From an uncultured Rhodobiaceae bacterium (lineage in GTDB: Bacteria; Pseudomonadota; Alphaproteobacteria; RS24), in contig CALEFA010000023.1 in NCBI GenBank assembly GCA_937876775.1, positions 1-39,492 on the forward strand: a stretch of DNA of 39,492 nucleotides, written 5' to 3'. The notes under the pieces were generated by a model. That model was given only the letters and a program-made list of their open reading frames with translations, made no database searches and was not told the DNA's origin. The position numbers and the translations under genes were made by a program. Below, piece by piece: positions 1 to 7,734 of the stretch; within the stretch, counting starts at the first letter, position 1, and each line of letters opens with the position of its first letter.

Positions 1-101
1 TCTGTCGTCGCACCAATGTTACCTTTAATGGTGACGGCCAAAGCCGGTGTTGCCAGCATTGTGCCTGCCATAAGAGCCGCCGCTAAAGTTACTTTTTGCA
101 T
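1..101 (-). CDS. N-terminus of a secreted or outer-membrane protein (cut by window edge)
   Basis: Only the first 33 codons lie inside the window; the rest runs off the left edge. The sequence begins MQKVTLAAALMAGTMLATPALA and continues VTIKGNIGATT. A lysine near the start, a hydrophobic stretch and an AxA-type site (PALA) make a Sec signal peptide with cleavage after about residue 22. An AAGGA ribosome-binding site lies 8 bases before the ATG at 99-101. The mature part is too short to name the family; a porin or periplasmic binding protein is possible. A PHO-box-like repeat about 100 bases upstream suggests phosphate control, which is inference. Confidence 0.75.
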   Translation of the reverse strand, partial: MQKVTLAAALMAGTMLATPALAVTIKGNIGATT

Positions 102-197
102 AGTGAAATCCTTTTCTACAAATAATCAAACGCAATTAGGAGACGCTATGGAGTGTTCGGAAACCGGTCAATCGACGCTATCTTCAACTGATTTTTC

Positions 198-230
198 CAA
201 ATGTTACAAAAGTGTGACAATAAAATGACA
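198..230 (-). promoter_or_regulatory. PHO-box-like triple direct repeat
   Basis: Read on the minus strand, three units, TGTCATT, TGTCACA and TGTAACA, follow each other at exactly 11-base steps (7-base units, 4-base AT-rich spacers). This is the geometry of a PhoB/PhoP binding box, and the first two units are close to the known consensus. It lies about 100 bases upstream of the partial secreted-protein gene, reading towards it. The pattern is seen directly; binding by PhoB is inferred, and no clean -10 element is obvious after it. Confidence 0.5.
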
Positions 231-278
231 AAAATGTCACTTTTTTGAGGCTGTTTATGGGTTCCAGCTGGGAGGAGA

Positions 279-316
279 CAAAAAAAGGGCCGGTTCTACA
301 AGAAAACCGGCCCTTT
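279..316 (-). terminator. Rho-independent terminator of the proteorhodopsin gene
   Basis: Read on the minus strand, a perfect 12-base stem (AAAGGGCCGGTT with AACCGGCCCTTT, 305-316 and 284-295) closes a 9-base loop and is followed by a run of T. It starts 21 bases after the proteorhodopsin stop codon and separates that transcript from the secreted-protein gene downstream. Confidence 0.9.
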
Positions 317-337
317 GATCATGAGTAAGTGTTGTAT

Positions 338-1108
338 TTATGCATCACTTTCAGTGACCGCCACGTGCCAGATAATCAGGCCGAAGGCGATTTTGTTCAA
401 TACATCCGCGAGGTTATAAATGATGTTCAGGGTACCTGAATCAACGCCTGAGCCCATATAGCCGAGGTAATAACCAATTGGATAAATTGCCCAACCGAAA
501 GTCACAATATTGCGCATCAGTTTAAAGGCTGATTGAACCGCTGGGCTAGCATCAGCTGAGCTAATGCGGCTTGCTTCACCGAGGAAGATTTCATACAGGA
601 CAACCAACCAGAAGAAGGTGCCGATAATGAAACCAGCGGTTACGTTGATGTAGCCAGCTTCGCCCAAATAACCAAACACCAGCATCAATGTTGTGCCGAT
701 TAGCAAACGCCAGAACACGCCTGTTGGCACTTTGGTGATGGCGGCGAGAATCAAGAAGAACTCAACCATCAAAAGCGGCACCGTAATCAGCCAGTCAATG
801 TAACGATAAACTGTTGGGGTTTCGCCAGTCGAAATCCAGACATCGCGCATATAGAAATAATGCACGGCAGCGACCAGTGTCACCAAGCCTGAAACAGTTA
901 GAGACGTTTTCCATTTCGCTTGAACGCGGTCACGCTCAATGAAGAAGAAAACAGTGGCGGCCACGAGAGCCATTGAAATTAGCCAGAATGAGATACCAAC
1001 GAAATCATTTGGCTGTAAATTGGCTTCAGCCGCGACGGCCATAGATGGCAAAGCAGTTAAACCCAACGCACCGAAAGCAGCGATGCAACTATTACGCAAA
1101 TTAAACAT
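338..1108 (-). CDS. proteorhodopsin, green-tuned type, light-driven proton pump
   Basis: A seven-helix retinal protein of 256 residues with an N-terminal signal peptide (to about residue 26, MAVAA). Helix C holds RYIDW then TVPLL: D105 is the proton acceptor (D97 in the reference protein), E116 the donor (E108) and L113 the spectral-tuning residue (L105), which predicts green absorption. H83 matches H75. K239 in helix G (LNKIAFG) is the retinal Schiff-base lysine. The start chosen is the ATG at 1106-1108, with GGAGG 7 bases upstream; a longer frame from 1138 would begin inside the -10 element. It has its own promoter and terminator. No retinal-synthesis genes (crt, blh) lie in the window, so retinal must come from elsewhere. 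Pumping from inside to outside is established for the family; it acts in the inner membrane. Confidence 0.97.
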   Translation of the reverse strand: MFNLRNSCIAAFGALGLTALPSMAVAAEANLQPNDFVGISFWLISMALVAATVFFFIERDRVQAKWKTSLTVSGLVTLVAAVHYFYMRDVWISTGETPTVYRYIDWLITVPLLMVEFFLILAAITKVPTGVFWRLLIGTTLMLVFGYLGEAGYINVTAGFIIGTFFWLVVLYEIFLGEASRISSADASPAVQSAFKLMRNIVTFGWAIYPIGYYLGYMGSGVDSGTLNIIYNLADVLNKIAFGLIIWHVAVTESDA

Positions 1109-1136
1109 AAACATTCCTCCCGTTATGTCGGCTATC

Positions 1137-1164
1137 ATAGTAGCGTGCTAAAATGTCGCATCAA
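1137..1164 (-). promoter_or_regulatory. sigma-70-type promoter of proteorhodopsin
   Basis: On the minus strand TTGATG (1159-1164) and TACTAT (1137-1142) are separated by 16 bases. Predicted transcription starts near 1130, leaving a leader of about 20 bases that holds the GGAGG site. This supports the start codon at 1108. Confidence 0.6.
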
Positions 1165-1275
1165 GTAAAAAATCACCTTTTTAATCAGTTGTCACGCGCA
1201 GCTAACGCGCTAAAAATAAGCAAATATTAGCGAAACAAGGCATCACGGCGCGTCGCCAGTGGCCGATTTTTGGCC

Positions 1276-1309
1276 AAAAAAAAGGTGCGGCAGGTAAACC
1301 CACCGCACT
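1276..1309 (-). terminator. Rho-independent terminator of the cold-shock gene
   Basis: Minus strand: GTGCGG pairs with CCGCAC, with an inner GGT/ACC pairing possible, followed by eight T. It lies about 35 bases after the cold-shock stop codon, downstream of the 18-base palindrome. Confidence 0.85.
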
Positions 1310-1319
1310 TCAAACGTTC

Positions 1320-1337
1320 AACCTACACGTGTAGGTT
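1320..1337. repeat. perfect 18-base palindrome in the cold-shock 3' UTR
   Basis: AACCTACACGTGTAGGTT reads the same on both strands. It starts 6 bases after the cold-shock stop codon and precedes a separate terminator. It could be an RNA hairpin or a dimeric-regulator site; neither can be decided from sequence. Confidence 0.7.
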
Positions 1338-1343
1338 CAGAAA

Positions 1344-1547
1344 TTAATCCCGCAATTGCAGGTTAACAGCTGAGTATTTACCGTTTTTGCCTTGCTCTTT
1401 TTCGAAAGAGACTTTTGAGTTTTCTGCAATCTGAATGCCAGATGCTTCAACTGCTGTGATGTGGACAAAAACATCGTCATGTCCATCAACTTCAATAAAA
1501 CCGTATCCTTTGGTTGCATTGAACCATTTCACTACGCCATCAATCAT
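1344..1547 (-). CDS. CspA-family cold-shock / RNA-chaperone protein
   Basis: A 67-residue single cold-shock domain, the usual length of the family. RNP1 (KGYGFI, residues 13-18) and RNP2 (VFVHI, 26-30) are both intact, as is the opening VVKWFN. Such proteins bind single-stranded RNA or DNA and melt mRNA structure in the cytoplasm. AAAGGA lies 7 bases before the ATG. The 185-base stretch upstream to the next gene (1548-1732) has no good reading frame and is probably a long 5' leader, as in many csp genes, though I cannot place its promoter with confidence. Whether the gene is cold-induced cannot be told from sequence. Confidence 0.95.
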   Translation of the reverse strand: MIDGVVKWFNATKGYGFIEVDGHDDVFVHITAVEASGIQIAENSKVSFEKEQGKNGKYSAVNLQLRD

Positions 1548-1732
1548 GACTTTTCCTTTATGTTTCGAACCGTCTGCGTTCTAAAATTTAATGTCGACAA
1601 GTTCAGGAAGTACCATGTAGATGTCGGCGCGCATCAAACGAAAATGCAAAGCATTATGCGCATATCTTTTGGATATAGAAAAGTTGGGCAGGCCACAAGT
1701 AAAACTTTTGTGAATGATTCTTCGATTCGCCG

Positions 1733-2374
1733 CTAGGTGTCGAAAATTTCGTCCAAGCGATAGGTGGCAATGGCATCGGATCGGTCTTCACATACGCGCC
1801 ACATTTTCTTTGCGACCATATCGCAATGTATCGGGCGGTATTTGCGCAACCCCGGCAGCCAGGTGAATAGGGGCATAATAAATTGCCCGATGACCTCACC
1901 TTTGCGGGCTGGCTGGCGTGGCCCTAGGAGAAGCGATGGCTGTAAAATGCTGATGCGCTCGAACGGCAATTGCTTAACGGCATCTTCCAGCTCGCCCTTC
2001 ATTTTTAGATAGGGATTGCGACTTGCTGCATTGGCGCCGCTGGATGAGACAAGCACATAATGCGGTACTTTATTATCGGCGGCGATTTTGGCGACATTGA
2101 ATTGGTAATCGACGTCGACGATTTTTTGGGCGGCAATCGAGCCGGCTTGCGCCTTCGTGGTGCCCAGCGTTGAAAACAAAACATCACCGGTGATATGCGC
2201 TGCATGGGCCGCCAGATTGTCAAAGTCGATCACTTGCTCATCGACTTTATCTATGTTGGCGATCTGCCGACGGCGGCTCAAACTGGTCACCGAGGTGCAC
2301 GCAGTCTGATCGGCTAAGTGCCGTATCAGACTGGTGCCAATTAAGCCGGTCGCTCCAAGAACCACCGCCTTCAT
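1733..2374 (-). CDS. atypical SDR / NAD(P)-binding oxidoreductase, HTATIP2-like
   Basis: A 213-residue Rossmann-fold protein. The nucleotide-binding loop GATGLIG is at residues 7-13, VSSSGAN at 109-115 and a Y-x3-K pair at Y122/K126. This matches the short atypical SDR group that includes HTATIP2/TIP30 and YbjT-like proteins; the pattern of GATGxxG plus SSxGA is typical. The substrate is unknown. Its ATG lies 3 bases after the stop of the upstream MDR gene, so the two are very likely one operon. It is the last gene of the minus-strand run that starts with the biotin carrier. Confidence 0.8.
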   Translation of the reverse strand: MKAVVLGATGLIGTSLIRHLADQTACTSVTSLSRRRQIANIDKVDEQVIDFDNLAAHAAHITGDVLFSTLGTTKAQAGSIAAQKIVDVDYQFNVAKIAADNKVPHYVLVSSSGANAASRNPYLKMKGELEDAVKQLPFERISILQPSLLLGPRQPARKGEVIGQFIMPLFTWLPGLRKYRPIHCDMVAKKMWRVCEDRSDAIATYRLDEIFDT

Positions 2375-2377
2375 TGT

Positions 2378-3508
2378 TTAGGCGTCCTTTTGAGCGGCAA
2401 TGAGATATTTCTCGCCGGTTTTCTTCGGCAGGTAACGGCCAATGTTTTTCGGATCCATAGCTTCCACCAATGACAATTGATCGGTGTAGCTGCTGGCGAA
2501 AGTCGTTTTCAGCTCATCGGCAACTTGCTGGCGCAACTCAGCCGTCCGCTCAAGGCCGATGCGAGCCAATAGTAACGGCATCAACCAACCACCGACTGAC
2601 CAACTCATGCCATAGGCGCGTTTCAAAATAGTCGGGCCAACGTCGAGGCCGCCATACAGATAGACTTGTTTCAATTCGCTGGAACCATAAGTGTTCAGAC
2701 CTTTGGTGTTTTTGCTCAAGGCCCGCTCCATGCAAGAAAGAATAGTGTGTGCCAGCTCACCGCCACCGGTCGCATCAAAGCCCAGCGTGGCGCCCGTGGC
2801 TTCCAAAGCATCGGTTAGTTTTTCGGCAAAATCATCATCGGCTGAATTGCAAATATACTTAGCGCCGACTGATTTCAAAATATCCACTTGCTGTTGCGAG
2901 CGCACAATATTGACCAATTCCACACCTTCATTGGCGCAATGTTTAACCAGCATTTGCCCAAGGTTTGAGGCCGCCGCTGTGTGTACAAGCGCTTTGTGAT
3001 TTTCCAACCGCATGGTTTCCAAGAAACATAAGACGGTCAGCGGATTGACAAAAGATGAGGCCGCTTCAACAGATGTGGTGCCTTCATTATGCGGCAAGCA
3101 CATCATCGCTGGCACGACGACATATTTTGAGAATGAATGGCCAGACATAACCGCCACAACTTTGCCTTCAAGGGCTTTGGCGGCTGGGCTGTCGCCCGTG
3201 GCAACGACCACACCGGCGCCTTCATTGCCGACTGGCAGGGTTTGGTCAAGGCGCGCCTGCACCGCACCCAAAAAGGCTTCCGGAACCGGCGCGCTCAGTG
3301 TCGCTTCATTGCCATTGGTTTGCAGTTCGGCTTTGCTCATATCGGCGGGGCCGAAAAGCGGCCACATATCGGATGGGTTAATCGGCGCCGCTTCCATGCG
3401 CACAACAATATCATCCGGCCCAGGTGTTGGCATGTCGGATTCCTTGAGGGTGAGTTTCAACTCTCCGCTGGCGGTAATGGTTGAATACATCTGTAGGTTC
3501 TTAGTCAT
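2378..3508 (-). CDS. zinc-free MDR-family NAD(P)H-dependent oxidoreductase
   Basis: A 376-residue medium-chain dehydrogenase/reductase. The N-terminal GroES-like domain carries APINPSDM and GNEGAGVVVATG; the Rossmann half begins at ALVHTAAASNLGQMLVKHC. No structural or catalytic zinc-cysteine cluster is visible, so it resembles quinone oxidoreductases or enoyl reductases rather than alcohol dehydrogenases. The ATG at 3506-3508 is preferred because AGGAG lies 7 bases before it; the open frame extends 9 codons further without a good site. Upstream, 45 bases away, is a carboxyltransferase and downstream an SDR, which suggests an acyl-CoA-related pathway, but the substrate is not shown by the sequence. 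Confidence 0.85.
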   Translation of the reverse strand: MTKNLQMYSTITASGELKLTLKESDMPTPGPDDIVVRMEAAPINPSDMWPLFGPADMSKAELQTNGNEATLSAPVPEAFLGAVQARLDQTLPVGNEGAGVVVATGDSPAAKALEGKVVAVMSGHSFSKYVVVPAMMCLPHNEGTTSVEAASSFVNPLTVLCFLETMRLENHKALVHTAAASNLGQMLVKHCANEGVELVNIVRSQQQVDILKSVGAKYICNSADDDFAEKLTDALEATGATLGFDATGGGELAHTILSCMERALSKNTKGLNTYGSSELKQVYLYGGLDVGPTILKRAYGMSWSVGGWLMPLLLARIGLERTAELRQQVADELKTTFASSYTDQLSLVEAMDPKNIGRYLPKKTGEKYLIAAQKDA

Positions 3509-3553
3509 ATCAATCTCCTGAGAATAAATCTGCATTTGGTATATAGGTCCAGC

Positions 3554-5128
3554 CTATGGACGCATAGTGGTTAAATAGGGTTGCGGTGCTTGCGTGCGGT
3601 AAGCGGCTTGCGCGTTTTCCAGCCAGGCAATCAGCTTGGGGCGGGTTTCGCGCGGGTCGATAATCTCGTGGACAGAAAGCCCCTCGGCACGCGGGAAGGG
3701 GGATTGACTGGCCGCCAACATATCTTCCAGTTCCTTTTGTCGCGCGGCGGGGTCTTCGGCGGCGGCAATCTCGCGGGCAAAGGCGACGGCAACGCCGCCC
3801 TCTACCGGCAAGGCACCGCTGGCTGCGCTGGGCCATGACAAAACATAGGCGTCCGGGCCGAAATGCGCTTGCGCGGCGACGCCAAAGGCTTTCAAAACCT
3901 GCACACAGGCCCATGGCACGCGCGATTGCAGCACGGCAGAAATCGCCGATGTGCCATGTCGGATGGTGCCCGCCATTTCGCTGTCGGGGCCAATCATAAA
4001 GCCAGGTTCGTCGATAAAGCTGACAATCGGCAGGTGGAAACTATTGCAGAAATCAACAAAACGCCGCAATTTCTGCGCCGCGCTGGCAGTCATAGCGCCG
4101 GCGTAAAACATGCAATCATTGCCAATCACGCCAACACTATGGCCATTCATGCGGGCCAATCCGGTGATCAGGCTGGGGCCGAATTTGCGTCCCATTTCGA
4201 AAAAGCTCGACCCGCCATCGGCCTGCTGGTCAACCACCATGTCGATGATTTTACGCATTTGAAAGGGCTGGCGCCGATTGCGTGGGACAATGTGCGCCAA
4301 TTCATCCTCGCAGCGGTCTATTTTATCGGCGCTCGGCTGGTGAGCCGGAAACGACCAAACATTGTCCGGCACATAGGATAAAAACAGCGCAATTTGCTGC
4401 AAAGCGTCTTGCTCATCGCTGGCCAGATTATCAATTGCCCCGCTTTTCAAATGAACTTGCGGGCCGCCCAATTGTTCTTTTGTCAGATCATGGCCGAGAG
4501 CTCGTTTGACCACTTGCGGGCCAGCAATCAGCACGGCGGCATTTTCTGTCATCACCGAAAAATGCGACGCCACCAAGCGCGCCGCCGGCAATCCAGCCAC
4601 TGGGCCAAGCGCCGCCGTCGCCACCGGCACCGCCCCTAAAGTTTGCGCGAGCGGCAAAAACCGCGAGGTTGAGAATACCGGCTCCCCCAGCGGGCGACGG
4701 TTTTTGTCTTGTCCCGTGCCGCCAACCGAGCCGCCGCCACCCTCATGCAGACGAATGAGCGGCAGTTTATATTGCAGCGCCAGTTGTTCGGTATAAACGC
4801 TCTTGCGCAGCCCCGCCGGATTGGGCGAGCCGCCTTTGACGGTAAAGTCTTCACCGCCAATAATCACCTTGCGGCCATTGAGCTTACCAAAGCCGAGAAT
4901 AAAATTGGCCGGTTGGAAATTGCTGAGATTGCCGTCGTCATCATATTCCGGCACGCCAGCCCCTTGGCCGATTTCGTCGAAACTATCGCTATCGACCAGA
5001 GCGTCAATGCGTTCGCGAATGCTTTGGCGGCCCTTTTCATGATGTTTGGCCACCGCCTCGGCGCCGCCTTGTTGTTTGGCCAACGTCCGGCGTTTGTTGA
5101 CTTCATCAATTTCGTCTTGCCAACTCAT
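3554..5128 (-). CDS. acyl-CoA carboxylase carboxyltransferase subunit (AccD/PccB-like)
   Basis: A 524-residue carboxyltransferase of the crotonase-like fold, with both halves present, the usual size for beta subunits of acetyl-, propionyl- or methylcrotonyl-CoA carboxylases. Recognisable stretches are GGEDFTVKGGS, LHEGGGGSVGGTG in the N-half, and PIVSFIDEPGF, GPDAYVLSWP and IIDPRETRPKLI in the C-half. It would transfer carboxylate from biotin to an acyl-CoA in the cytoplasm. The adjacent 73-residue biotin carrier ends 4 bases before this ATG, so the two are surely co-expressed. No biotin carboxylase subunit is in the window. Which acyl-CoA is used cannot be read safely. Confidence 0.9.
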   Translation of the reverse strand: MSWQDEIDEVNKRRTLAKQQGGAEAVAKHHEKGRQSIRERIDALVDSDSFDEIGQGAGVPEYDDDGNLSNFQPANFILGFGKLNGRKVIIGGEDFTVKGGSPNPAGLRKSVYTEQLALQYKLPLIRLHEGGGGSVGGTGQDKNRRPLGEPVFSTSRFLPLAQTLGAVPVATAALGPVAGLPAARLVASHFSVMTENAAVLIAGPQVVKRALGHDLTKEQLGGPQVHLKSGAIDNLASDEQDALQQIALFLSYVPDNVWSFPAHQPSADKIDRCEDELAHIVPRNRRQPFQMRKIIDMVVDQQADGGSSFFEMGRKFGPSLITGLARMNGHSVGVIGNDCMFYAGAMTASAAQKLRRFVDFCNSFHLPIVSFIDEPGFMIGPDSEMAGTIRHGTSAISAVLQSRVPWACVQVLKAFGVAAQAHFGPDAYVLSWPSAASGALPVEGGVAVAFAREIAAAEDPAARQKELEDMLAASQSPFPRAEGLSVHEIIDPRETRPKLIAWLENAQAAYRTQAPQPYLTTMRP

Positions 5129-5132
5129 CGCT

Positions 5133-5354
5133 CTATTGGCTTTCTATGACGCAAATCAGCTGGTCTTCAGCGACCATATCTTCTTCTGCCACATGCAATT
5201 CGATAATTTTACCAGCCGTTGGTGCCAGAATTGGGATTTCCATTTTCATTGATTCCAAAATGACAATCGGCGCATCGGCAGCCAACTCATCGCCCTGTTG
5301 GGCAAGCAGCTTCCACACTTGACCAGCAATCTCAGAGGTAATTTTTATACGCAT
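5133..5354 (-). CDS. stand-alone biotin carrier domain protein
   Basis: A 73-residue biotinyl/lipoyl domain and nothing else. The biotinylation motif ESMKM is at residues 34-38, with K37 the predicted modified lysine, and PTAGKI follows as in carrier proteins. It would shuttle carboxyl-biotin to the carboxyltransferase encoded immediately downstream. The ATG at 5352-5354 (MRIKIT) is chosen, with AGGGAG 6 bases before it; an ATG two codons earlier is a possible alternative. Very short carriers like this are known from split acyl-CoA carboxylases; full-length AccB proteins are about twice as long. Confidence 0.9.
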   Translation of the reverse strand: MRIKITSEIAGQVWKLLAQQGDELAADAPIVILESMKMEIPILAPTAGKIIELHVAEEDMVAEDQLICVIESQ

Positions 5355-5423
5355 GGGCATCTCCCTATCTCCCAAGCCTAGCCAATTCTATCGTCAAGGC
5401 GCAAGGGGCCTTTGCCGTTAGAT

Positions 5424-7538
5424 TTACTCAGTACCGCCGAGGGTTTTTAGGACGAAGGTGATGCCAATGCTGGTTTCCGGCTCGATATTGTCGATTTCGG
5501 CATAATCGCGGCTGAAGGAAACGCGCACCAATGTGCAAATATCTTCATAAACAAAATCCAGCGACGACAGCACATCTCGGTCATTGCGCAAATCGCGGCG
5601 ATTGAGTGCTTCGACTTGCCAGTAATCGCTCATTTGCCAATTCATCGTCACCGTCTGCTCTTTTTTCGCCCCCGTGGCAGTTTGTCCGTCGGCGAAAAAT
5701 GAATAGTCAACACTGGTGCTAAAACCAGCTCGCTGGTAGCTGGCATTGACCTGATTGCGCAAAGTGGCATTGTCGCTCGGATCAATGCGCAGGTTTTGCG
5801 TTAGGGCTATTTTTGAAACCGCCGATTGATAGGCAAGATTGCCTTGCACCACATAAGCCGAGCTGCCGTCGCCATAGCCGGATGCCAAGGTGTAATCGCT
5901 ATCGGAAATGTTGAACGACTGGCCGATAAACAGGTCGGTCTCAATGCCCCGAGTATGCAACAAACCATGCGACACACCAAGGTTCACACGGCTGGCTTCA
6001 TCATTGGGCGCGGCCAATTGGAATAGGCTGGCGCGCGTCAAATCCAGCACCGGCGCGCTGATATAGGGCACGTCTTGATAGCGTTCATTGTCAGTGGCAA
6101 ACACCAGCTGGGCTTGCGGGGTTAATGTTTGGGTGTGGCTGTCGGCCAGTTTTTCCATGGGATAAGAGGCTTTTAAGCTTACCGAATTGGCCGCTAAAGT
6201 ATGCGGCGCATCATCGCTTTGAATTGGGTCGCTGTCTTTGTCGTCATAATGATAGGCATCAAATTGCAAAAGATTTTGCACTTCCCACACCACCCCATAG
6301 CGCGGGGCAAATTCGCGCGTCCACTCGAAACTGGATTTGGCGGCGGTGATATCAAGTCCAAGCGCGCGTCGGTTATGGCTTAACTGATTGGTCATCGTCA
6401 GCTGACCGCCAGCAATTGGGTTTTCGAAATTTTGCTGATGGGTGATGCTGGGGAGAATATCATTCACCGTGCTGTCGGTTTGATTGTTCAACACGCTGCG
6501 ATATTTATGCGCCGCAATGCGGATATAGCCATTGTCGGTAAATCGTGTGGATACCGCCTTGCTTTCCATCTGATCGTCATTGTCGATTTTATAGCGGCGG
6601 AAAAACAAATCATCATTGGCGTCTTTAAACACCAGCTGGGTTTGCCATTGGCCGAGTGAGAAATTGCCCTTTGCTTCAATGCCGACATTCAGGTCTTCCG
6701 ACGGGTCTGAGGTTAGCAAGGGGTCGTCCGACTGGTGGGCATAAGTGGTGATGTCATAGCTGCCGGCGCCGACCAAATGGCGCCAATGGCCGACCAGATA
6801 GGGATCTTGTTTTTCACTGACGCGCGGTGTCAGCGTCAGATCATAATTGGGTGCCAGATCAAAATAATACGGCGTTTCAAAGCCGAAGCCGAAGGCCTTA
6901 TTGGATGCAATGCGCGGGCTTAAAAAGCCACTGCGGCGCTCCACTTTAGGGCCGGGGTGGGTAAAATATGGCAGGTAAAACACGGGCGTTCCGGCCACTT
7001 CCAGCCACATGTGACGATAAATTACGTCTTCTTTGGCCTTGTCGTAATCAATCTCGCGGGCCCGCAACTGCCATAGCGGGTCGGCGGTTGGGTCTTCGCA
7101 TTCCGGGCAGGCGGTGTAGCCTACGTTTTGCAATAAAAGCCCCTCATCTGACTGCAAAGCGCTATCGGCCTGCAAGCGCGCCTGATTGCTCATGGTGCGG
7201 CGGAAGGTATAAATTTCGCCCTCGGACAATTGATTATCAAGCACCATGCGCTGAGCCTCGGTTAAGGTGCCGTCGGGTTCGCGCAAGATGACATTGCCTT
7301 CAGCATTCATCTCATCATCGGCTTGTTTCCATATGACTTTATCGGCCAATAAAGTTTGGCCGTTTTTTTCAATTTTAACATTGCCGTTGGCCTTAATGGT
7401 GCTTTGTCCATCATCGAAAGATAATGTGTCGGCTTCCATTGAATTATTGGGCGTTGGTGCTTGAGCATTGGCAGGCAGGGCGACGCCGATTGCCAGCACG
7501 ACAGCGATGAGATTCGCGGAGGGTGAAAAAACCATCAT
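5424..7538 (-). CDS. lptD: LPS-assembly outer-membrane protein LptD
   Basis: A 704-residue outer-membrane protein with a signal peptide (to ANAQA, about residue 26). An OstA-like periplasmic domain follows (MEADTLSFDDGQSTIKANGNVKI and repeats to about residue 110), then the alphaproteobacterial YTACPEC cysteine motif, YLPYFTHPGPKVERRSGFL, and a long beta-barrel ending in alternating aromatic strands. With LptE it inserts lipopolysaccharide into the outer leaflet. It is somewhat shorter than the enterobacterial protein. In many alphaproteobacteria lptD is followed by surA, pdxA and ksgA; here it is followed by the biotin-carrier run, so the usual cluster is broken. The first of two adjacent ATG codons is used. 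Confidence 0.95.
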   Translation of the reverse strand: MMVFSPSANLIAVVLAIGVALPANAQAPTPNNSMEADTLSFDDGQSTIKANGNVKIEKNGQTLLADKVIWKQADDEMNAEGNVILREPDGTLTEAQRMVLDNQLSEGEIYTFRRTMSNQARLQADSALQSDEGLLLQNVGYTACPECEDPTADPLWQLRAREIDYDKAKEDVIYRHMWLEVAGTPVFYLPYFTHPGPKVERRSGFLSPRIASNKAFGFGFETPYYFDLAPNYDLTLTPRVSEKQDPYLVGHWRHLVGAGSYDITTYAHQSDDPLLTSDPSEDLNVGIEAKGNFSLGQWQTQLVFKDANDDLFFRRYKIDNDDQMESKAVSTRFTDNGYIRIAAHKYRSVLNNQTDSTVNDILPSITHQQNFENPIAGGQLTMTNQLSHNRRALGLDITAAKSSFEWTREFAPRYGVVWEVQNLLQFDAYHYDDKDSDPIQSDDAPHTLAANSVSLKASYPMEKLADSHTQTLTPQAQLVFATDNERYQDVPYISAPVLDLTRASLFQLAAPNDEASRVNLGVSHGLLHTRGIETDLFIGQSFNISDSDYTLASGYGDGSSAYVVQGNLAYQSAVSKIALTQNLRIDPSDNATLRNQVNASYQRAGFSTSVDYSFFADGQTATGAKKEQTVTMNWQMSDYWQVEALNRRDLRNDRDVLSSLDFVYEDICTLVRVSFSRDYAEIDNIEPETSIGITFVLKTLGGTE

Positions 7539-7643
7539 GTATATTTCGCCTAAGTTTGTGCCCTGTACAGAATAGCGACAGCATAATGCAGTTTGCGCAG
7601 AACGGAATAGTTTTCACATATGTTTACCTATTGGGCCAATCTC

Positions 7644-7672
7644 TTGCACGAAAATTAGCGATTCAGCATAAA
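7644..7672 (+). promoter_or_regulatory. possible promoter of gmd-pcs
   Basis: TTGCAC (7644-7649) and CATAAA (7667-7672) are 17 bases apart in the 196-base divergent gap between lptD and gmd. It would leave a leader of about 55 bases. The -10 match is only partial. Confidence 0.4.
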
Positions 7673-7734
7673 ATCGATGGCTAGCGTTTTCGGGCGTTGC
7701 AGTCTAGCTTCGGGCGGAAAAGGGTGAGTGGGAA

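Noticed and set aside
1109..1138. Longer proteorhodopsin start (10 extra codons from 1138)
   Set aside because: The ATG at 1138 lies inside the predicted -10 element and has no ribosome-binding site; the extra residues would also disturb the signal peptide.
1461..1736. Plus-strand frame over the csp gene and its leader
   Set aside because: Antisense to a certain gene and without family resemblance; the leader region looks noncoding.
3012..3521. 169-codon plus-strand open frame opposite the MDR gene
   Set aside because: It runs antisense to a well-supported enzyme gene, lacks a ribosome-binding site and resembles no protein family.
4709..5149. 146-codon plus-strand open frame opposite the carboxyltransferase
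   Set aside because: Shadow of the real gene; composition follows the codon pattern of the opposite strand.
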